Shown piece after piece: positions 30,839-43,820 of a stretch of 64,000 bases of DNA. A model generated the notes under the pieces. The model saw only the letters and a program-made list of their open reading frames with translations, did no database searches and had not been told where the DNA came from. Position 1 is the first letter of the stretch. Each line of letters starts with the position of its first letter. Source of the stretch: Vitis vinifera (taxonomy: Eukaryota; Streptophyta; Magnoliopsida; Vitales; Vitaceae); assembly GCF_030704535.1 (NCBI RefSeq), contig NC_081808.1, positions 23,005,501 to 23,069,500 of the forward strand, written 5' to 3'. The translations under genes and the position numbers were made by a program.

Positions 30839-33800
30839 CACTAATTTATTTACTGTTTAGATTTGTTAATTTGAATGTTCAGAATTTCCCTATCTTCATC
30901 AATTTTTCTGATCTAGAATTAAATAAACAAACCTTAATATAGATTTAAATTTTCCAAAAGAATATTTAAAATCTCCAAAACAATTTAATGAATCTAAAAT
31001 ACTAATATAAGAGTTAGAATCTTATCTTGAAAATTTGATCATCAAACCCTAAGCTCCCCAAAACTTCAACCCTACATTCTCCAATCTCTTTGATCTTAAA
31101 AGGATTTCTATACAGTGAAGTTAAGGAGTCTAATTTATATCTAGGTTTTTAATATGAAAAAACCTTTCTATCATATTTTAATTTATTTAATATATTTCTT
31201 TAACTTTAAATTATGATTTTACCCATATACTTTAATTTAGGGCATTGCATGAGGTTACTATCACAAATGTATAGAGATAAGTTATATTACCCCTCTAAGC
31301 CCATACACCTACAGTGTCTGATAAGCCAGTGCCAAGAACTTTGACATTCACTTAATTAACCAATGAATACAAAATAAATGTATAAGACACAAGATAAAAG
31401 AACAAGCAATGACATTATAAATGCTAGTAACAAAAATATACAAGGACATGAGAATTGCATAAAATGATTTATTAAATTAATTAAATAATAATAATTTGAT
31501 TATTTCTAAAAAAGCTATATTTTCAAAATATTTTTAAAGAGTTTATTTACATTAAAAAAAATTAAATCAAGAAAACATTTCACCTTATTTAAAGAAATGA
31601 TTTGATTTATTTTTATTAAAAGAAAAAAAGCTTTAACATATTTGATCTACAAAGAAATTGTTTTTATATTATTTATTATTGAATGAGAGAGGATATTTAT
31701 AATTTTATTTTTAAAAAAAATATTTCGGTCCAATTTATTGTAAGAAATTGATTTTTACAATTTTTATTTAAAAATATATTTTTTACAATTTATTTTTAAA
31801 AAATAATTTGTATAATTTTATTTAGAAAAAAAATTACTTTTACAATTTTATTTATGAAAAGATTATTTAACTTCAAGTTTGTTAACCAAAAAATTACTTA
31901 TGATTTTTATTTAAAAGAAAATGGTTCTAACTTATTAATTTCTTAGTAAAAAGAAATGACTGAATGCAATTTTACTTCTAGAAAATTATACGATTTTAGT
32001 TATATTTTCAAGAAAATGGTTTTTATTTATTTTTATTACAAAAATAATTTTACAATTATTTAAGAAAATATTACACATCAATTTAATTTTTTGTTAAAGA
32101 AATAATTTCATTTTTATTTAAAATATAGTTTCATATTTTATTTAAAAAATAGTTTTGGTTTACATTGAAAAAAAATTGATCTCATATTTAATAAAACAAA
32201 TGATTTCAGATTTTATTTTTTTAAAAAAAAAATCAGTTTATTAATGTGTTTTTCAAAAAAAAGAATTATTTTCCATTTAAACAACTAAAAACTAACTAAA
32301 AAGCATCCATTTAAACTTATATTACTCATGCATTTTTCCATTAGCAAGTAAAGTCTAAAACAAAAATATTCACAATATTCACATGGGGATAAATAAATAA
32401 ATAAATATTCAACTTTGAAAAATTAAAGGGGATGCATATAGATATACCTTTATACAGTGCAGTCCAATACAATTCCAACAAGTTATAGTGTCCATAGATG
32501 CATTGAAAATACACGAAGAATGAGCCCTCTTAACTACATAAAAAGTAAACTCTTCTTTTCTCCTTGAACCCCTTCAGGTTGGTTTAAAAAGTAGGTTTTT
32601 TTCCTTTTTATTTTATTTTATTTATTTTTATTTATAAAATGATGACCTACATCTTCTTAGAAAAGGGTTTAATTATAATATAAAAAATTATCTAAAATTC
32701 TTTGCACACTACAGAACAAAATTTCTATTAAAACATAACTTTTTATCCAATATATACAAATATGTTTATATTATTCAATAGTTAACATACGATACACCTT
32801 TCTTAAAGTTCTTAATATATTTTGCTGGCTAATTTTTTTCCTACTGTCTACGGTATATCTCCTTGTCAAATTTTAGGGTTTTCACCTAATGGCATGCATT
32901 CATGCCTCTCATTATATCCACACATGGATCTTCTCAGGGATGTTTTTGGGTCTTTCACCCTAAGGTACTTTACCCTGCTTTCTTTAGGAACTTTTACTTG
33001 GGGATCATTCCGCCTATTACTTTTCATAAGGATCCTCATTCATAGTGTCTTAAGTTTTAGTTTTCGATGTCTTTAGCACTCTTCATGTTGCTCTTGCTGC
33101 AATTGGTCTTAAGAAAATAGGGCATCTCACAATAGATAACGTATATCAATCATGAATAACAATTTTCAATAGTTCAAACAATATTATTTATGTTCAACTA
33201 ACTCATAGAATTGAAACTATCTTAATTATAAACAACTTCAACATATCAACTATTTCCATAATTCATACATAATCCAAAATTATCATTTATGTATATAGTT
33301 TCAATTCAAAGAATCATTAAAACATAATTTTCAAAGTAGCAACTTCTCTATCTATTTAGAAACTTAGTAATTTTATGGTTTCTAACTTTTCTCATTATTT
33401 CCTTTCAATTGTAACTTCTCGTTTAAAACCACGCTTCTTCTTTTCTTTCTCTTTAATGCTGAAATATTTATATTAGAGAGAAAAATTTAAGCTAATAGTC
33501 GATTGACTTCATGAAGTTGCTACTAGATGTTTAATTCTAAAAAAATCTAAGGTGGTGGTTTTTTTTTACTTAATTCTAAATAGAACCTTAATGCTTAATA
33601 ATATTAAATATTAGGTTGTTTGTTTTTGTAGTATTTTATTTCTATTAATTTTAAAAAGTAAAAAAAATCAATATGTTATTTTTTCTATTTAGAAAAAGTT
33701 ATATATTTTGGATTTTTCTATTTAGTAAAAAATTTATAATAAATCATAAAAAAGTAAAAAAACAAACAATCTAAATTCTAAAACTAAATTGCTTTTAGTA

Positions 33801-34218
33801 AAAAGCCAAAAAAACAAACACCACCTAAGTATCCTATTATTTTCTAGTTTTCAACATCGCTTACATTCCCTTTTTAAATGAACCTTGAAGCAACAAATAG
33901 CTTCTACTACAACCTAGAAAAATAAAGAAGTTAGCTAAATGTTGAGCCACGTAAAATTAAGCAAACAGGTGACTAAGTTGCTAGTTTGCATAACTATTAG
34001 TGTTGCAAAGAATTTCCACTATTGTTAACCATCTTTAAGCTACTTTTTAGCTAATCTAACATGTTAATTATCCGACTAATCATTTTTCTTAATTGATAAC
34101 TATTCACTAACTGAGCCATTAATTCTTATTAAAAGACCAAACAAACTTATATTAGTTTTTAATAATCTTAAGGTCATCACAACTTTGACCCCGCATTGCT
34201 CTTTAATGCCCTCATATG
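30839..34218. other. Long AT-rich intergenic DNA
   Basis: No gene is recognised. About 31,540-32,250 is a degenerate periodic tract built from TTTACAATTTTATTTAAAAA-like words. The open frame 32,822-33,076 has no known motif. 33,090-34,180 is simple AT-rich sequence. Confidence 0.5.
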
Positions 34219-34407
34219 GAAGGGACTCTCCTTGGCCCAGAGCTCTTCAAACCCTTATTTCCTCTTTATTAGGCTCATGTTTGAAAGAAACCTCTACGGT
34301 CCAAAGCCCTTTAGGCTCTCGTTGCTTCTTCAAGTCCTCGTTAAAAAGAACTTTGCATGACCTAGGAACTCTTTAAGCCCTTTCATTGCCTTTTCAAGCC
34401 AGCATTT
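34219..34407. repeat. Degenerate three-copy repeat, about 63 bp
   Basis: Three adjacent units of 64, 62 and 63 bp share the pattern GAAAGAAACTC...TGGCCCAAAGCTCTTTAA...CCTT...TTCAAG...CATTT with many substitutions. This explains the short open frame across 34,185-34,376. Confidence 0.55.
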
Positions 34408-34779
34408 GAAAGATAAGAGAAATAAGTTGATGTAAATGTTAGATAACATCAAAGTATTCAAGCACGTGCACGTTGTGCTCCACCAGCCCAAAAAACAAAA
34501 AAAAAAAAAAAATGTAAAAAAGAAAGAAAACAGGAAAGTGAACATTAACACATCAACACATATATCATTCTTCCCACTCTTGACCGCATAAGTTTGAGTT
34601 ATGTTCTCCGTTTCCTCCATCAAGGTTTGGATTGTTGGAATCTCTGGATTACTCCATTTCAAGCCCTAGATCATTGAGGTCCATGTAAAATTGTTTTAAG
34701 GATTTCTTAATCTATACAACAAAAGCATTCAAAAATTTAAACCTTAGATTTAGATGCTAAAAAAAACATGCGATCTAGA
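34408..34779. other. Intergenic, nothing recognised
   Basis: Contains an A-rich tract near 34,495-34,512 and an open frame on the minus strand (34,330-34,662) of low-complexity Phe/Leu composition. No gene is supported. Confidence 0.5.
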
Positions 34780-35660
34780 TATTTCCAAATGAATTCATGT
34801 CAATGAAGATATGTCGTATGTGACGTAGAAGTCTCAACCTAAGAGTCTTTCGCTTGATGGTTGTCTTTTTGGATCCCAGCATGCAAGGGGGTGAAATAAT
34901 TACCTATCCAATCCTTAAGTTATAGATTTTCCTTTTATGTAATCAACTAATATTTTATAACCTATAAAAAACATTTCAAATTCCAATTAAAAAATTATTG
35001 GGACCACATATTTTATGATCACATGTCCTTAGGATTATCTAAGAGAACACATTGTCTCAAACTCATGAGATATCATGGTAACTATCTTAAGAATACCCAT
35101 TACCAACTGTTTTAATCAATAATGGTCTAATCTATATGAAATATATGACCATCTTAGTGTCTCACCCTTAGGTTGAAGTCATTAAAGACCTTAACACTAC
35201 CTAAATATTCTCTTAAAGTTGAGAGTTCATGCAATATAGCAACTTAATGAATCATGACTACTTAATAAATGATTCACTATATAGTTTCTATCGAATATAT
35301 AATCATATACACTTATGCACTCACCATGGTAAACCTATCCAATTGGGAGGTAGTGTATTGCAACCTCAAATAGATTACCTAAGTCCATGAACCAGTTGTA
35401 AACAATTCATTAATCTTGCAAGGAACTTATAATTTAGATCTTATATGTAACTCCTATATGCTTAAGTCATGTACAATATAAGTGATACAAGTCCGAATGC
35501 TCAACATAGATAATGTATAGATATAAGTTACAATGAATTTCATTTATTATTACATCATGTCATACTTTTAAAGACTTTATCCTAACATATATCATTTCAT
35601 CAATATTTATACAATCTGATAATTCTTCTATCATAAATCAAAGACCTATTTCAAAAGCCT
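34780..35660 (-). mobile_element. copia-type LTR fragment
   Basis: The reverse complement of about 34,990-35,420 aligns with 47,860-48,310. Shared landmarks include TGGTTCATGGA, ACCATGGTGAGTGCA (versus CCTATGGTGAGTGCA), GTCATGATTCAT.AAGTT, GTCATATAT.TC and AGGACATGTGATC. Thus two related LTRs of one family lie in opposite orientation 13 kb apart. Borders and target duplication are not visible; no coding sequence is attached. Confidence 0.72.
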
Positions 35661-36012
35661 AAAAATCGGTCTTCCATTTTACTTGGTGCACTCAAACTAT
35701 TCATCCTTCTTAATGTGATTGGAAACAAGAATGAAAATATCGATTTTCATAAATATATCGATAGATAGATTTTACCAATATATTGGGATATATCAATGGA
35801 AATTTTGACAAAAAAATATTAGTAGGATGAATATATAAATATGTATAATTTAAATATATTATGTAAATAATATATGGCGATAAAGAATATAAATTCAAAC
35901 TCAACATAGTAGTTAGTGACATTCAACTCATACGTGAGATCCTGGGTTTAACCCTTGGTCATCTCCTCTTCAATTGATTTTTCTTGTTTTTCCCTTAATG
36001 AGACATCCAACG
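35661..36012. other. Intergenic, nothing recognised
   Basis: AT-rich sequence with repeated ATATCGAT-like words near 35,740-35,820. No gene was found. Confidence 0.5.
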
Positions 36013-36336
36013 TTGAAAACTTATAAAAGATGAATGGCTTATATACTGACCGTTGCTCCATACCTCTGTTATTGGCAAACGAAGCAAGCCGACATACTTT
36101 CTCAACTAGTTTGGGCATTGAACCCACTTTAATCAATATTTTGAAAAGTCCAAACACTTGGAAAAAATCGAAAACTTATAAAAGATAAATGGCCAATATA
36201 CTGACCAATGCTCCATACCTCCGGTATTGGCAAACAAAGCGGGCTGGCATGCCTTCTTAACTGGTTTGGGCTTTGGGTTGAAAAGTTAAAAAAAAGCTTG
36301 GAAAAATCGAAAACTTATAAAAGATAAATGACCATG
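36013..36336. repeat. Tandem duplication, two units plus a partial third
   Basis: Units start at 36,013, 36,168 and 36,307. Each begins TCGAAAACTTATAAAAGATA (first unit with variants). The first two continue with ATATACTGACC, TGCTCCATACCTC and TATTGGCAAAC. Unit lengths are about 155 and 139 bp. It lies downstream of the monooxygenase gene's 3' end. Confidence 0.82.
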
Positions 36337-36776
36337 CTATGGTCGGCCCATATCAGAGAATGATGTAAAATGACCTTTTCTCCTCGAAAATGGGAGAGGT
36401 ATGGATTTCAACTACCCCGATCTCCTTTTTCTTTGAATGATTTCTCTTCAATCTCCCATTTTTCCCAGAAGATTAACGAAGCTTTCTAGCCAGTTCTTCC
36501 TATCTGTAAAAGAAGATGTCGATTCTATTGTTTTGGTATATATGTCATCTCATTTCTGATCTGTGCAATGTATGATAAAATAAATAAAATAGAAAAATGA
36601 TCACACGGCTATAACCCTTGCTCGACTATCACTCTTCAACAAATTTATACGTTTTATTACACTCTTATTCTCAACGTAGGTGTACGCATGTAGTACGGAC
36701 TGGAACAAACTTCATAACAGAAGGGCAAAGGAAAACACAAAAAAAAAATGATGAGAAAATAATAAATGAAATGAAG

Positions 36777-39118
36777 CTACTGAGGTTTATTTTGTTCATT
36801 CAATAGAGGGAGCTTCCCGCAGTCATAATCTGCGCCACCAACAAGCCTCTTGAAAATGAACCTATAGAATATCACGTCTCTGAACAACTTCATCAACCAT
36901 CCATCTCCACCTAACTGCGCCCACCCTGATATATATGACCCCGTTATCAGCCCAGTTGTGCGCCACCTCCTTTCCTTCACGTACCCCTCTATGGCTCCGG
37001 CCACCGCTCCCGGCACCAGCCTTCCGTTATCAATGAATGAGTTTCCGATGTGGCGGCCTAGGACAACTGCGTCCTCCAGGGCTGAGCAGCCACCCTGGCC
37101 TAGGTCAGGGGTCATGGGGTGCATGGCATCACCTGCCACGGTCATCGTCCCTTTGCTTACATTTCCAAAAATGAGGTGCCATGGAAGTCTCATTAACAGT
37201 GGAGCCCATGTCAAGGTAGAAAGATCGCAGTGGCGGACCACTTCAGCGTATGTCGGAGGGAAGTTCTTAGCAAAATTCTCAATCACTTGTCTTTGTATTT
37301 GTTCTGGGTCTCTTGCCATGGCCTCACCTGAAATCAAAATGATATCACTTCCGTTTATAAGGCATAGACTACAATGTGAGTTATGTCATGAACAAAAAAT
37401 CACCAGCAAAGCCCAAAATGTTACAGGGCTTGGAACTGCCACTATATCTTTTAGGGCTGTAGTGAGCTGAATTTTACTCAAAGATAGTGGCGATGTCAAA
37501 ACCAACCTTGAAGAGTAGATTTGAAAGTGAGGAACCAGTAAATCTCTTTATCATTAAGAGGGACCATGCCAGCCCTTATGTTCACATCCAAAAATTGCTG
37601 CACTTCATCACCCAACCCATGACCCTCTTGAAACACCGCGAGCCCACGCACAGCCGATCGACCCGAGTTCACCGGCTCGGCCAGTCCCAATTTACGAGCC
37701 ACCAACGAGTGCACCCCATCACACCCTATCAAAACCTGTAACACCCAAAAATGAAAATTCTGGCATTAAAATGATTTATCCATAGTAATCACCCTTATGT
37801 GACATGCAAACAAGCAAATGAATATAGGGTTTGGAATGGGCTGATGTTAGATATACCTTGGCTGTAATCACAGTTCCATCTTCCAAGCGTATGATGTATA
37901 GACCTTCTTCGGCCTGGGCCTCGACTTCAAAGGAGATGAGCTTAGATGAGAATCGGATTGAGTTGCTTGGCAGCTCCTCTGCTAGACTCTCTAGTAACGC
38001 CTTGCGATGTACTGTGATGGGTCCACCTCTGCTCCAAATTTAACAACCGATCAGCTCATTACATATTCATTTCAGTCCTTTTGATTCATAGAAATCGGTG
38101 GAAGCCATCCAAGTGGATAGGGTATTGAATTTTGAGCAATCTTACCTATTGTTTCTACTCAAGGAGACTTCTTGGATAGCTCCAGTCGTAACATTTGTTA
38201 CGTACGACCTAGTCACAAGCAAAAACATCAATAAGTAATAAGCACAGAAAATTCTCATAAATACATTTTTTTTAAATAAAATCTGTTTTTGTATGAACAT
38301 TTTTCTTAAAAAAAAAAAACAATATATATATATATATATATATGGAGAAAGAAACAAATGGTATGATTCATCATACATCAATTTTATAGTCGCCATTAAA
38401 CCAGCCCATACCATATCCATAACGTCACTGGCCAATTTAAATATTTTCATATGGCTTTCCATGATAGGTTTTTTTTTTTTTTTTAATATAAAGGACAACA
38501 ACAATAATAATAATATATCCCGAACGTGATTCCACCATAATAAATATTGTGCATCCACCACTGACTCCCCCCCACATGGTGACCCCAGGAAAACATGTCT
38601 ATCCACTAAGGCTCTAACTAATGAAACAAAAGCTTAAATAATTAATGCCCTTGAAGTCTCTGCAGCAGAATTTCAGGAAACCATAGAAGGAAAGGAATTC
38701 AAAATCTACACCTACTCACAACTCACAAGACTTTGTTAATGCTAGAATTCAGCATCAAAGAGAAAAGCCACAAAGCAAATCATACAGTGATGCTATAGAT
38801 TATGGAATTATTTCTTATTCACAGGAAACAACTGGTATGTCTGGAATTTCCAAAGTTAAATAGGAGGACGATGAAAGAACAAAAATCATACTTTTCGCGG
38901 ACGGCGTAAAGGGGAGTGAGTTTATGAGAGACGCCCAGGGCATCGAGAGCGCGCCAAGCATTTGGGAAGAGGGTGAGAGCAGCACCAGTGGCTCGGAGGC
39001 AATCAGACCTCTCCAACACCAATGCTCTAATCCCCACTCTTTTGAGCGCCACCGCCGTCGCCAACCCTGCTATTCCAGCCCCCACTATCACAACTTCTTC
39101 CTCTGCTATCCGCTCCAT
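36777..39118 (-). CDS. FAD-dependent monooxygenase (MO1/urate-hydroxylase-like), five exons
   Basis: Exons in gene order: 39118-38892, 38208-38146, 38028-37857, 37735-37507, 37327-36777. All introns are GT-AG, phases join, and the product is 413 residues, a normal length for this family. It is a class A flavoprotein that hydroxylates a small molecule using NAD(P)H and O2. Seen motifs are the FAD Rossmann loop VVIVGAGIAGLATA (about 10-23), the DG motif IGCDGVHSLVARKLG (about 157-171) and the GD motif VAGDAMHPMTPDLGQGG (D297). There is no obvious signal peptide. Annotations such as monooxygenase 1 or zeaxanthin epoxidase-like are used for relatives; the substrate cannot be read from sequence. 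The ATG at 39,118 is the first in-frame Met. Intron 1 is the longest (about 680 bp) and holds an AT microsatellite near 38,320-38,343. No defects were seen. Confidence 0.92.
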
Positions 39119-39131
39119 CTCCCTCTCTCTT

Positions 39132-39200
39132 TTCACTAATGTTCCCTCACATTAATATAAATATATATATATATATATATATTCACTAATGTTCCCTCAC
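39132..39200. repeat. AT microsatellite flanked by 19-bp direct repeats
   Basis: TTCACTAATGTTCCCTCAC occurs at 39,132-39,150 and again, identical, at 39,182-39,200. The two copies enclose an (AT)n run at about 39,160-39,181. The copies start exactly 50 bp apart, just upstream of the monooxygenase ATG. Confidence 0.92.
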
Positions 39201-40205
39201 TTTATATATATATATACATAGATGGCTAAACTTGGCGTGCACGAATACCCATAATTGGCCAACGACTCATCCCTTGATGACTGAGGATAGAGAGGGACGG
39301 TGGGAGTTCTGCTCTGAGTGCTCTCTTGACCCAAATCGATTAAGAGAGTGAATAACACGTACGGTGCAATGGGTGCTGACCAAGCGACAAGTGACCATGG
39401 TGAAATTTGATACTCCCACAGCACTTTTGCAGTTTTAAAGTCATATTTTTCGATCTCAATCGCGCCGCCACTGTCGTTTAGTGTTGGTCAAACAAAGCCC
39501 GCCATGTGTCCTCTAACCTCCGCACAGTTTTGAAAAGAGTTTTGTGCTCTAATATTAATTCATGGAAAAATGTTAAGCTACCAAATAAATTTGTAATTGA
39601 ATATATAGTATGAGATCTGAGATCATGATAAAGTTACCAAATAAATGATATTATAATACAAATAACAACAAGACTTAAAAATTGTATAATAATAGTACTA
39701 ATTGTTGTCACCTTTTTAGTAGGTACAATTATTAATACTTTCAAACATACATACATATAAATTTATTATTAAAGGTATAAGATTATGTAACTAAGAGAAT
39801 ATAAAAAAGTATTCATTATGAATATACTAAGACAATGAGTATTAATATTATATAAATAAATGAGAATTATAAATTTAAAATAAACTTATATTTTTTTAAA
39901 TATTTCAATAATTATGTAAAAATTATTTATAAATATATGGATATGAATTTATTATTAAGTATTAATTATTAAAAATACATCCATATGAATTATTAATTTA
40001 TTTATTATTGGATTTATATCAAATCTATAATCTATATCTATACTACTTATAAAACTACGAGCTATTTTACATCTTTTTTTCCCAAAACCGTTCTTATAAA
40101 AAAAAAATTTCATTAGATTATCGACATTGGAGACTCTACCCTTCTGGGTAATTGAATCTGTGTGGTTTCTTTCTTATTGGTCACAATTCAATTATTATTG
40201 TGTAG
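39201..40205. other. Intergenic AT-rich DNA
   Basis: 39,201-39,540 is less AT-rich and is probably the upstream promoter region of the monooxygenase gene. The rest is AT-rich and repetitive, without a recognisable gene. Confidence 0.5.
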
Positions 40206-40449
40206 TGCTGGAACTGGCTTGTTATCAATGATGGCTGCAAGGGCAATGGGCTCTGGTGACTCAGTGGCATGTCCTAGAACTGAGGGAATGGTAACAGCAT
40301 GTGAGTCTTACCTTCCAATGGTGAAGTTGATGCGGAAGGTTCTGCACCTCAATGGTATGGGAAGGAAAATGAATGTTATTAACAAACGCTCTGATGAACT
40401 TAATATCGGCGTGGCTATCACTTCATGGGGCAGATGCATGTGCTTGTGA
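40206..40449 (+). pseudogene. PRMT7: PRMT7 exon fragment (arginine methyltransferase)
   Basis: After an acceptor-like TAG at 40,203-40,205, the frame reads the SAM-binding start AGTGLLSMMAARAMGSGDS. Next come GMVTACESYLPMVKLMRKVL, HLNGMGRKMNVINKRSDEL and NIGVAITS. This is the methyltransferase domain of plant PRMT7, which methylates arginines in histones and splicing proteins. The next expected motif (SRADVLVSE) is garbled to SWGRCMC and a stop follows. No other PRMT7 exon is present nearby, so it is an isolated copied exon. Retention of an acceptor suggests a DNA-level copy rather than a processed cDNA (inference). Confidence 0.88.
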
Positions 40450-40776
40450 GTATGCTGTTTTTGGATTTGCATCCCACGTTAATTTTTTAGTTTGTTCTGC
40501 AATTTATCTTAGCATGTACGAAAATTTATGCTGTGAATGAGACAGGTGACAAGCGATACTATCTACATAGTAGGAGCTATCACAAGGGATGGGAGGGTTA
40601 GAAGTAAGAAACATGATTCAATCACCTGAAGTTGAGCACTTGTTCATACTCTCTTCCTATGTGTAACTTTGTATGAGAATTTCACTAACTGTTGTGCTTG
40701 GATTCTTGGGTCAGCATTCAGAATTGATACCGGAAAAGGCCGTTGCAGAGAACATACTAATAATTGGTAAACGAGG

Positions 40777-41145
40777 TTACTTATAGAAGTAAAACTTATG
40801 GTAAACCAGCCAGCACTGCCATTTCCGATGAGTCGTCTGTAGGCTCCCACCATTAGCCAATGCCTGACTGTAGATGCCTGGGCCGACATTAGCCAAGGCT
40901 TGACTGTAGGTACCTGTGCCATCACTATTCGCAAAAGGCTGACTATGGGAGACTCTGCTGCCACCATTAGTGAAGATCTGTTTGTAGGTGCTGCTGTCAC
41001 CATTGACAAAGATTTGATTTTGATCAATCGATTCTTTTTTGCAAAATTGCTTATCTGTGCCTGCTGGGAGCCAATCACCCCCGATCAGCATGTCATTTCC
41101 TGTGAGATTGAAATCTCTTTTCCAAAATTCATCATTTGGTAGTAA
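40777..41145 (-). CDS. Unidentified repetitive reading frame, possibly a gene fragment
   Basis: The minus strand is open from about 41,145 to 40,777. It starts in the LLPNDEFWKRDFNLTG region and has an internal Met (MLIGGDWLPAGTDKQF) at 41,091. The second half is a run of related 12-15 residue segments: IFVNGDSSTYKQ, IFTNGGSRVSHSQ, PFANSDGTGTYSQ, ALANVGPGIYSQ, ALANGGS. No family is recognised. It is next to the PRMT7 fragment and could be one exon of a disrupted gene or a second captured piece. There is no clear promoter or start. Confidence 0.35.
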   Translation of the reverse strand, partial: LLPNDEFWKRDFNLTGNDMLIGGDWLPAGTDKQFCKKESIDQNQIFVNGDSSTYKQIFTNGGSRVSHSQPFANSDGTGTYSQALANVGPGIYSQALANGGSLQTTHRKWQCWLVYHKFYFYK

Positions 41146-42606
41146 GAGTTGTTTCTTTTATTTATTTATTTATTTTTATTTAGAAATACCGTTATCAATA
41201 CTTATAATCAATTTAATTGAAAATTTAATCTTTGCATTTAGTTGGGCTTGTCACGTGAGCTTTTTTATTTTTAGAAATACTTTTATCAATACTAATAATC
41301 AATTTAAATGAGAATTAATTAATATTTTCATTTAGTTGAGGTTTTAATTACTCCATGTAATGGAAGCTATTCTTGAAATTATCATCACAAATCTAAATAA
41401 TAATTCAAAATTTAATATTTTCGATATTAATAATCAACTTAAATAGAAATTTAATTTATTCATTTAATTAAGGTTTTAATTACTTGACAGAAACCATTTC
41501 TGAAATTACTATTACAAACATAAAAGGTAATATTTTTCATACTCATAAACAACTTAAATAATAATTTAATCTTTTTATTTCATTAGGATTAACGTAAATC
41601 ATTCTTGAAATTGTCATCACAAAAGCAAAAGATAATAAAAAATTTAATCTTTTCATTTGCCTTCAATTTTTATTTCATCAATTGTTGTAATAGGGATTTA
41701 ATTTAAGGTTTTAATTAATTGGTTTAATGAAAATTTGTATGTTCATAACTTCAGTTTGATTTTATATTCAAATTCAATCCTAAAATTGCTCTTAAGAAAC
41801 TATAAAGGAAAATGTTAATATTTATGGGAAACCTCTCAAACTAAACATTCATCTTTGGCATACAGTCCAACATCCCCTTTTACACAACTACTTTATCTTT
41901 TATCCTGTTTGAAGGAGTGTCTCATGATCCACCAATATGATGTTTATCAGTCTTGACCAGTGATTTTGGTTTATTTATAATATATATGGAGAGAAGTCTA
42001 GTTATGGTAAGAGATCATCGTAAAGTGTTTTTTCGATTTCGAATTTAAAATTGAGATGAATGACAGGTAGGGTTTGTTTGGAACTCTCTCACAAATCAGG
42101 TTTTTTTTTTTTTTTTTTCTTAACAACAAATTTGAAGTATTTTAAATCATATTTGAGTGTGTTTTAAGAAAAAAAATAAAATATATTTAATACTTATATC
42201 TATTATTAATTTTTTTTTCTTCTTAACCTATCTTTCATTTCTTTAATGAAATAAATTATTTTTAAAAATATTCATACTTTTTACCTTTTATATATCAAAC
42301 TACATTATTAATATAATTAATGTTATAAAAAAGTTATCATTAAAAGTTTGAAAAATTTTCTCTTCTTTTGTCATTCCCTATTATTTTCAAATTTTTCTCT
42401 ACAACTCTTCAAATGAGTTTTGTCTAACAATGCTATAGGTTTGAGATTTTTCTTTTTCTTTTTTTTAATTCACAAATTTCTTGCTCAAATTAATTCATTT
42501 TTGTTCTTATTTTTATTAAAAAGCTCTTATATAAAAGGAAAAAAAAAAACTATATATAAAATAATTAACACAAAAAATTTAAAAATTTAGTGTAAAAGAA
42601 ATAAAC
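41146..42606. other. Intergenic AT-rich DNA
   Basis: 41,155-41,720 contains several copies of words such as CAATTTAAATGAGAATTTAAT and TTTCATTTAGTTGAGGTTTTAATTAC in loose tandem order. The rest is AT-rich. No gene was found. Confidence 0.5.
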
Positions 42607-42611
42607 AATGT

Positions 42612-43820
42612 TGTTAGCCAAGGGTTTTCCTAATCGGGTTTTAATGATAACAAACCATGGTTAAGTGACTAATTGGTTTAATGATTAAGAATCTCATGTA
42701 TAAACTCGAAAATTCATCAAATGACCAAATAGATACAAGATCGAGACGCTTGGAAGACTTGTGATCATAGGAAATTAATGTAAGATGAATGCATGAGTGC
42801 ACTTAGGATTTTCACACGTTTCATGCATCTTAGAAAACTCGGTTTATTCTTTAAAATTTCGATTTCATTAAAACCCGAGTTTTTAATTATTGTAACTTAG
42901 GCAAAATGTTTTATAACTGGCTTAATAATTCACCTAAAAACCTTGCCTAAGTGTTAGAAAAGAAAGGAATTAAAAAAATAGGTTTTCGGGGCTAAAAAGG
43001 CTCAACTGGTCAAGGTTATGGCCAATCGGCTCAACCGGTTGAGGAACCGGTCGATCGGTTGTGCTCGTTCGGTCGAGGACCGGTCGAGGATGCACAAAAA
43101 CTTTCTCTCTCTCCCGGTAGCCTTCTCTTCCAGGTCGAGGTTCGGTCGAGGTCCGGTTGAGGCAACGGTAACCTGACATGCATTAAATGCTCTAACGGCT
43201 AGTGAACCGGTCGATCCCTAGATCGATCGAACGAGGTTACCTTTTGCTGTTTTTGACTCCCGAACTTAGAAACCTATAAATTGAGAGTTCCATTTCATTT
43301 ATTGACAAAAGAACAGTTGCATTCAATAGTCCACCTACCTGTTCTTGATAAAAAGGTTCTCATTTCTTTCATAGTGCATTAAATCACCACTTGCTTATCC
43401 TTTAGTGCACTCTTGTGTGTCATCCTAGCTTTGTCTTGTATTTGAGCTATCCTTAAACTAGGTTGAGGGATTATATCTTGTAAAAATCTGATTGTTAAAG
43501 CCTTCAAGAGGTTGAATCTTGAAGAGGTTGTGTAAGAGCTCATTGGAGTTGGAATCTAAGTGTAAGAAGATTAGAAATTTGGTTGAAGCTTCAAGTTAGT
43601 GGAACCCTCACTTGGTAAGGAGGTTGAGGAGAGTGGACGTAGGTAAGGAAGTGTCGAACCACTATAAACCCGAGTTTGAATTTTCTAAACTCTATCTCTT
43701 TACTTTGCTTATATTGTGTTTGAATTTGTTGTGATTGAAAAGATTTTAAAAACCTAATTCACCCTCCTCCCCTCCTTTTGGGTGTTTTTTTTTAACTAAG
43801 CATAGCCTTTGTGTTTCTCA
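42612..43820 (+). mobile_element. Solo LTR, copia-like, with perfect 5-bp TSD
   Basis: A 1,209-bp unit beginning TGTTAGCCAAGG and ending GTGTTTCTCA. It is flanked by AATGT on both sides (42,607-42,611 and 43,821-43,825). TATAAAT at 43,275-43,281 and the C-rich TTCACCCTCCTCCCC near its end are typical of large copia LTRs. The middle (about 43,015-43,220) is rich in GGTCGAGG and ACCGGTCGA words. No internal domain or second LTR was seen. Confidence 0.85.

Noticed and set aside
32822-33076. Plus-strand open frame of 84 codons
   Set aside because: No recognised domain and no gene context; Phe/Leu-rich composition typical of T-rich DNA.
35925-35965. tRNA/SINE box-B-like text (GGGTTTAACCC)
   Set aside because: No matching A box, no clover-leaf potential, no A-rich tail or target duplication.
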